Shown in pieces: positions 24,673 to 28,402 of a stretch of 28,402 bases of DNA. Source of the DNA: JANLTP01 sp031363055. GTDB lineage: Bacteria > Pseudomonadota > Gammaproteobacteria > Burkholderiales > Burkholderiaceae_E. The position numbers were made by a program, and so were the translations under genes. Location: positions 1 through 28,402 of the forward strand of contig JANLTP010000037.1 of NCBI GenBank assembly GCA_031363055.1, in the 5' to 3' direction. Position 1 is the first letter of the stretch. The number at the start of each line of letters is the position of its first letter. A model generated the notes under the pieces. The model was not told where the DNA came from. It searched no databases and saw only the letters and a list, made by a program, of their open reading frames with translations.

Positions 24673-26133
24673 CTAACGCTGGATCAGAGATTCAGCACGG
24701 CTAACGCGCGGTTTCAGTTCCGCTTCTTGATACGCATACAACGCCGGCAACACACAATCGGCCTGTTCGGACATTAACGCTCGGGTGATCCCGGCAACCA
24801 GCCTCGGAATGGCGTACTGGTGGCCACTGGCTGAAGTGGTATGCGGACCCATACTGAGGATCGCGGAAAAATTGAACGCCTTGACTCTGCGAACCCAGTC
24901 ATCGCGCGCCGTGTTCAGCGGCAGGTACTCAAACCCGGCACCCAGGTACGGATACTCACCCAGGGTTTCGCTGCTATCTTCGGGCCTCGGATTGAACACA
25001 TGCCGCCAGCGCTGCACCAGCGGACCCAGCCGGCGCAATTCGTCACGCGCTTCGTAATCGACCACGACACCGGTGGCGCAAATCAGGTGATCGAACTCGA
25101 AGGTCCTGGCAGGGGTTCTGACCCGGATCATTCGACCGTCGTCAAAGGCATCAAGCCAGGGTGTACCGGCATGCATACGGAAATTCTCGAATGAGTGCGC
25201 GAAGTCATAGCCGTACTGAGTCGGCGGTTGATCACGACGCTCGAAAAAAAGATTGCTGCGCCAGCGTGTTTCGTCGTCGAGATCGTAGAAGTGCTTCAGA
25301 AAACCGGCGAACTCCAGGCGTCGATGCGGATTGATGGTCGGCAATTGTGCGCGACGAAAGCACAGGTCAACGCGGGCGGCACCGTGCTCGAGTGCCACAC
25401 AGGCATTATCGAAGGCGGATGCACCGTGACCCAGGATACCAACACGGCGACCGGCCAAGCGTTTGAAGTTGATCGGACCATTGGAATGGTCGATACGATC
25501 GGGCGGGACCGCCGCCGCGATGCCCGGCGGGACGCTCCAGGCGCCACAGCCGTCATAGCCGGTGGCCAGCACGACGTGACGGGCATGCACGACCCGAGCG
25601 ACCGCGGTAATCCCGGTGGTCGATTGAACCGTCAAAGCGATCAGATCACCATGCGGCTCGAGACCTCTGCAGGCCAGATCGTTGCTGACCGACACCCCGG
25701 TGACGTCACGGAACCAGCGCAGAAATTCCATCCAGCGAGTCCGCTCGATGCGGTCGATACGTCGCCAATCGTCCTCGCCATAGCGCGCCTTGTAAAAGCT
25801 TGGCGCCGACAGACTCGGGATACCCCCTTCAATACCGACGATGGCTTTGGGTGTGCGCAGGTTCGACATGCGCGCAAAGTTTTCCCAAATCCCCTCTTGG
25901 CCAGAGGCATGTAAATCAAGCACCAGGATATTGCGCACGCCTTCGCGCCGCAGCGCAAATGCGGTGCCGAGTCCCGCTTGTCCGGCACCGATGATGACCA
26001 CGTCATGAGCGCGCTCGCCGAGCGGGCCGAACACGCCGCGAACCCAGTCACGATCGGCGTAGGAAAGCACCTCGAGGTCGGATTCTATTTGCCGGCGCAA
26101 GTCAGCAAGCGCCGGGTTGTCATTGAAATCCAC
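24673..26133 (-). CDS. FAD/NAD(P)-binding oxidoreductase, flavin monooxygenase-like
   Basis: About 486 residues with two dinucleotide folds: GAGQAG near residues 49-54 for FAD and GILGHGASAFDNA near 232-244 for NAD(P)H, the usual arrangement of flavin-containing/Baeyer-Villiger-type monooxygenases. Between them is the ATG motif LATGYDGCGAW, and another ATG motif LICATGVVVDY lies near residue 358. It has no signal peptide and is probably cytoplasmic. I prefer GTG 26133, with GAAGG 7 bases upstream; TTG 26151 in the same frame is equally possible. The gene is first of a pair with an iron-containing alcohol dehydrogenase. The substrate cannot be told from the sequence. Confidence 0.85.
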   Translation of the reverse strand: MDFNDNPALADLRRQIESDLEVLSYADRDWVRGVFGPLGERAHDVVIIGAGQAGLGTAFALRREGVRNILVLDLHASGQEGIWENFARMSNLRTPKAIVGIEGGIPSLSAPSFYKARYGEDDWRRIDRIERTRWMEFLRWFRDVTGVSVSNDLACRGLEPHGDLIALTVQSTTGITAVARVVHARHVVLATGYDGCGAWSVPPGIAAAVPPDRIDHSNGPINFKRLAGRRVGILGHGASAFDNACVALEHGAARVDLCFRRAQLPTINPHRRLEFAGFLKHFYDLDDETRWRSNLFFERRDQPPTQYGYDFAHSFENFRMHAGTPWLDAFDDGRMIRVRTPARTFEFDHLICATGVVVDYEARDELRRLGPLVQRWRHVFNPRPEDSSETLGEYPYLGAGFEYLPLNTARDDWVRRVKAFNFSAILSMGPHTTSASGHQYAIPRLVAGITRALMSEQADCVLPALYAYQEAELKPRVSRAESLIQR

Positions 26134-26269
26134 TTCATGCCCTTCATGCAAAACATCGAACCTTCACAATGAGTCATTCAGCAAGATGCATGCCGGAGTT
26201 GCGGGCCAGAATACAAATGCGCTGTCTCACAAAGGTGCGCTAGCTTATAAATCGACAGGTCAGCCCAAA

Positions 26270-26304
26270 AGTCTGATCAAGCCGGCAGTTGTGATGATCA
26301 GACT
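26270..26304. promoter_or_regulatory. Perfect 10-bp inverted repeat with 15-base spacer
   Basis: AGTCTGATCA (26270-26279) and TGATCAGACT (26295-26304) are perfect inverted arms. It could be a regulator operator with half-sites about two and a half turns apart, or the stem of a hairpin. It lies about 165 bp upstream of the oxidoreductase start and about 300 bp upstream of the TctC start, so its target is unclear. Confidence 0.55.
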
Positions 26305-26397
26305 GATCGGTTCAATCTTTAAATCCAGAATTCGAGTGGCTGTAGTGAGCTTGGTTTCATTTGCCAGGGGCTTCCCAATGATGAGATCGTTGTGACC

Positions 26398-26445
26398 GTT
26401 GGAGGGTTGCGGAGCTGCGAAGTTGCCGAGTTGCGGAGTTGCAAG
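26398..26445. repeat. Octamer tandem array, GTTGCGGA type, six units
   Basis: Units from 26398: GTTGGAGG, GTTGCGGA, GCTGCGAA, GTTGCCGA, GTTGCGGA, GTTGCAAG. The six 8-bp units are contiguous and share the GTTGC core with one to three changes each. An 8-bp period is not a codon multiple, and the array is intergenic. Confidence 0.8.
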
Positions 26446-26529
26446 GTTTGATGGCTCCGAGCCTTAGCAATACGCATACCAAGCCTGAGCAGCATTCCAG
26501 GATTCATTCGAATGCGTAGCTGCAAACGT

Positions 26530-26559
26530 ATGACATATCGCGTATCCTTCTTTTATAAA
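26530..26559 (+). promoter_or_regulatory. Predicted promoter of the TctC gene
   Basis: ATGACA (26530-26535, five of six matches to the -35 consensus), an 18-base spacer and TATAAA (26554-26559, five of six matches) make a plausible sigma-70 promoter. It would give a leader of about 35 bases before the ATG at 26602. Confidence 0.5.
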
Positions 26560-26601
26560 GACCGCCGCCAGACGTCGAGAAAAATTTCAGAGGAGCAACA
26601 A

Positions 26602-27708
26602 ATGGCAAGCCATCACCCTACGGTTCGAGCTCACTGGCGCAAGAGCGCAGCCGTAACTGCGTCGAGTAGGGCAATGCCAAGTCCGGCACGGCGCCGGATA
26701 TTGACATCGATTGCGTCAATTGCCGCGACGCCCTTGACGCTCGCGGCTGTACCCTTCACGCTCGCCGCCGCACCGTTCATTCTCTCCAGCCAGGCACGCG
26801 CCCAGGCGGCGTGGCCCGTGCGACCGGTACGCTATATCAACCCGTTTCCGGCCGGCGGCGCCACCGACACCTTATCGCGGCTGTTTTGCACAAAGATGAG
26901 TGAACTGACCGGGCAGCAATTTGTCGTTGAAAATCGCGGCGGTGGCGGTGGCGACATCGGCGTCGAGGCGGTCGCGCGCTCCGAGCCCAATGGCTACACG
27001 ATCGGGCTGGGCGGCATTGCTTCGCATGCCATCTCGCCGACACTGAAGGCCGGGAAACTACCGTTCGATGCAGCCAAGGATTTCACCTTTCTGACCAACT
27101 TGTGGTCGCTGCCGAATTTTCTGGTTGGATTCTCCGGGCTACCGGTCAATACCGTGCCGGAGTTGATCGAGTTGTTACGGCGCAATCCGGGCAAATATTT
27201 TTATGCCTCGGCCGGACTCGGAACGACGCTTCATCTCTCAGGCGAATTGTTTAAATTGCTCGCCAACGTCGATCTCGTCCATGTCCCCTATCGCGGTGCG
27301 GCACCCGCGATGGTCGATCTGATCGGTGGCCAGGTGCACCTGATGTTCGACAACATTCCCGGCGCGCTCGCTCAATACAAACCCGGCAAGGTCAAGGGCT
27401 TCGCCGTCACCAGCGCCGCGCGAAGTGCGGTAGTGCCCGACATTCCGGCGCTGTCGGAGTTTCTGCCCGGCTTTGACGTCAGCTCATGGACCTCACTGGC
27501 TGCGCCTGCCGGCGTACCACCGGCTGTGGTCGAACGAATCTCGATGTTCTCGAAGCAGGCGCTCGAAAGCACGAGCCTGAAGCAGGATTTCCTCGATCGC
27601 GGCGCGACCGCGACCTGGTTATCGCCGCAGGATGCGGCGGCGTTCCGAAGCAGCGAGGAAAAGCGGCTCGGTGAGATCATTCGTCAGGCCAAGATCACCC
27701 TGGACTAA
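26602..27708 (+). CDS. Tripartite tricarboxylate transporter substrate-binding protein (Bug/TctC family)
   Basis: Periplasmic solute receptor of 368 residues. The N-terminus is long: an Arg-rich segment (PARRRILTSIASI) followed by a hydrophobic region formed from three AAxPxxL heptads and a likely cleavage after ARAQA near 69. Mature sequence starts AWPVRPVRYINPFPAGGATDTLSR, diagnostic of Bug receptors (FPAGG loop), and continues through NRGGGGGDIG, the usual ligand loop, to HVPYRGAAPAMVDLIGGQVHLMFDN. The ATG at 26602 has AGAGGAG 6 bases upstream. Bug receptors bind carboxylates; ligand unknown. No tctA/tctB membrane genes are present nearby, as is frequent for this expanded family. Confidence 0.93.
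   Translation: MASHHPTVRAHWRKSAAVTASSRAMPSPARRRILTSIASIAATPLTLAAVPFTLAAAPFILSSQARAQAAWPVRPVRYINPFPAGGATDTLSRLFCTKMSELTGQQFVVENRGGGGGDIGVEAVARSEPNGYTIGLGGIASHAISPTLKAGKLPFDAAKDFTFLTNLWSLPNFLVGFSGLPVNTVPELIELLRRNPGKYFYASAGLGTTLHLSGELFKLLANVDLVHVPYRGAAPAMVDLIGGQVHLMFDNIPGALAQYKPGKVKGFAVTSAARSAVVPDIPALSEFLPGFDVSSWTSLAAPAGVPPAVVERISMFSKQALESTSLKQDFLDRGATATWLSPQDAAAFRSSEEKRLGEIIRQAKITLD
26722..26784 (+). repeat. Three 21-bp in-frame repeats in the TctC signal peptide
   Basis: Units 26722-26742, 26743-26763 and 26764-26784 encode AATPLTL, AAVPFTL and AAAPFIL. They make an unusually long hydrophobic core for the signal peptide. The DNA units have diverged by several bases each, so the duplication is not very recent. 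Confidence 0.7.
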
Positions 27709-27760
27709 GAAAGACGGCCCTGGCGAATTTGAGCGATCGTTTCATATAGTCCAACGGCCA

Positions 27761-28402
27761 TCAATTTTCGAGTTTGATGCCGGCCTTCGAAATGATCGAA
27801 CGCCATTTGACGGTCTCGGCCGCAATATGTCGGCCCAACTCCTCGGGCGTCGATGCCAAGGGTTCGACGCCAAGCTCGGCGAATCGGCTGCGCAGAACCG
27901 GGTCGGCCATTGCCATAGCAATCTCGCGATGCAAGCGCTCGATGATTGGCTTCGGTGTGCCAGCGGGCGCCAGGAACGCGAACCAGGCGGCTGATACAAA
28001 ACCCGACACTCCGGCCTCGGCCGCTGTGGGCACGCCGGGTAATGCCGGCAACCGACGCTCATGGGCGACCGCCAACGCGCGCACCTGCCCACTATTGATT
28101 TGCGCGAGGACATTCGGTACCAGTTGAAAGCTGACCGGCGCTTGCCCGGAAATCAGATCGGTCACCAATTGGGCGGTGACCCGATAAGGAATATGCGTCA
28201 TCTGCGCGCCGGCAATCTGCTCGAAAAATGCACCCGCCAGATGTTGCGAACTGCCAATGCCGACCGATCCATACGGCACACCGGGATGCTTCCTTGCATA
28301 GTCGGTGAGTTCGGCCAATGAATTGACCGGCAGCTTGGCACTGACCACGACCACATTGGGCAAACTGGCGTACAAAGCGATCGGCTGCAGGTCGGTGCCG
28401 GG
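27761..28402 (-). CDS. Second Bug/TctC substrate-binding protein, 5' end outside window
   Basis: C-terminal 213 residues of another tripartite tricarboxylate receptor; the frame is open to the right edge, so the N-terminus and signal peptide are missing. Family blocks are clear: LPNVVVVSAKLPVNSLAELTDYARKHPG, YGSVGIGSSQHLAGAFFEQIAG, THIPYRVTAQLVTDLISGQAPVSFQLVPN, ALAVAHERRLPALPGVPTAAEAGVSGF, and the ending STPEELGRHIAAETVKWRSIISKAGIKLE. It converges on the first TctC gene with a gap of about 52 bases. The two differ well beyond recent duplication, so they probably bind different ligands. Confidence 0.93.
   Translation of the reverse strand, partial: PGTDLQPIALYASLPNVVVVSAKLPVNSLAELTDYARKHPGVPYGSVGIGSSQHLAGAFFEQIAGAQMTHIPYRVTAQLVTDLISGQAPVSFQLVPNVLAQINSGQVRALAVAHERRLPALPGVPTAAEAGVSGFVSAAWFAFLAPAGTPKPIIERLHREIAMAMADPVLRSRFAELGVEPLASTPEELGRHIAAETVKWRSIISKAGIKLEN

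Larger units (their letters stand above)
26134..26601. other. Long intergenic region between divergent oxidoreductase and TctC genes
   Basis: A 468-bp gap visibly richer in A and T than flanking genes. It contains a perfect 10-bp inverted repeat (26270-26304), an array of GTTGCGGA-like octamers (26398-26445), the palindrome CATTCGAATG (26505-26514) and a promoter-like sequence before the TctC gene (26530-26559). Short frames here, such as one crossing the octamer array on the minus strand, look like chance or repeat-driven ORFs. Confidence 0.6.

Noticed and set aside
25195..25914. A 239-codon plus-strand frame opposite the FAD oxidoreductase
   Set aside because: It is antisense to two intact dinucleotide-binding motifs and has no domain of its own.
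26398..26445. CRISPR array
   Set aside because: Units are 8 bp, contiguous and without spacers, and no cas genes are present.
26319..26525. A 68-codon minus-strand frame in the long intergenic region
   Set aside because: Part of it (QLRNSATSQLRN) is the octamer array read as protein; no ribosome site or similarity is visible.

Overview
The window is a moderately GC-rich chromosomal segment from a Gram-negative proteobacterium. The evidence is lipoprotein lipoboxes, a Tat-type solute-binding protein, an E. coli-type GshA, a YfaA/YfaT/YfaS-like cell-envelope operon and two tripartite tricarboxylate (Bug/TctC) receptors. The abundance of Bug receptors points to Betaproteobacteria (Burkholderiales-like), but a gammaproteobacterium cannot be excluded from sequence alone. 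Coding density is high. No rRNA, tRNA, CRISPR array, transposase or prophage gene was seen.

Layout. From 1 to 13221 everything is on the minus strand. Read in the direction of transcription this is a sugar-type ABC importer (Tat-exported binding protein, two permeases, MalK/UgpC-type ATPase), a GNAT acetyltransferase, gshA, an S9 prolyl-oligopeptidase-family peptidase, and then a translationally coupled operon DUF2138 - DUF1175 - alpha-2-macroglobulin, the last running off the left edge. Divergent from the importer (13559-15423, plus) are a D-2-hydroxyacid dehydrogenase and an HpcH/HpaI aldolase. Together with the importer they look like an uptake-and-catabolism module for an acidic sugar or related hydroxy/keto acid.

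15444-18182 holds two divergent lipoproteins, a parallel beta-helix protein with a Pro/Ala/Thr linker and an SGNH hydrolase. 18253-19391 is a RES/Xre-type toxin-antitoxin pair with an unusually legible control region: a consensus -35, a palindrome between -35 and -10, a second inverted repeat over the -35, and four GCACTC direct repeats. After it come a FadD-like acyl-CoA ligase (plus), a convergent uronate-dehydrogenase-like SDR (minus), an LtrA membrane protein (plus), and a minus-strand pair of an FAD/NAD(P) monooxygenase-like protein and an iron-containing alcohol dehydrogenase. The right end has two convergent TctC receptors without TctA/TctB membrane partners; the second is cut by the window edge.

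The most notable non-coding signals are the toxin-antitoxin operator/promoter (19375-19459), a six-copy octamer array (26398-26445) and a perfect 10-bp inverted repeat (26270-26304) in the one long intergenic gap, and a 19-bp tandem duplication before the SGNH gene. Short in-frame tandem duplications recur in several genes: a pentapeptide in the macroglobulin, the RES toxin start, the TctC signal peptide and the beta-helix linker. I did not find a clearly new multi-gene system. The best candidates for closer work are the toxin-antitoxin control region, the DUF2138/DUF1175/macroglobulin operon and the ABC/dehydrogenase/aldolase module.
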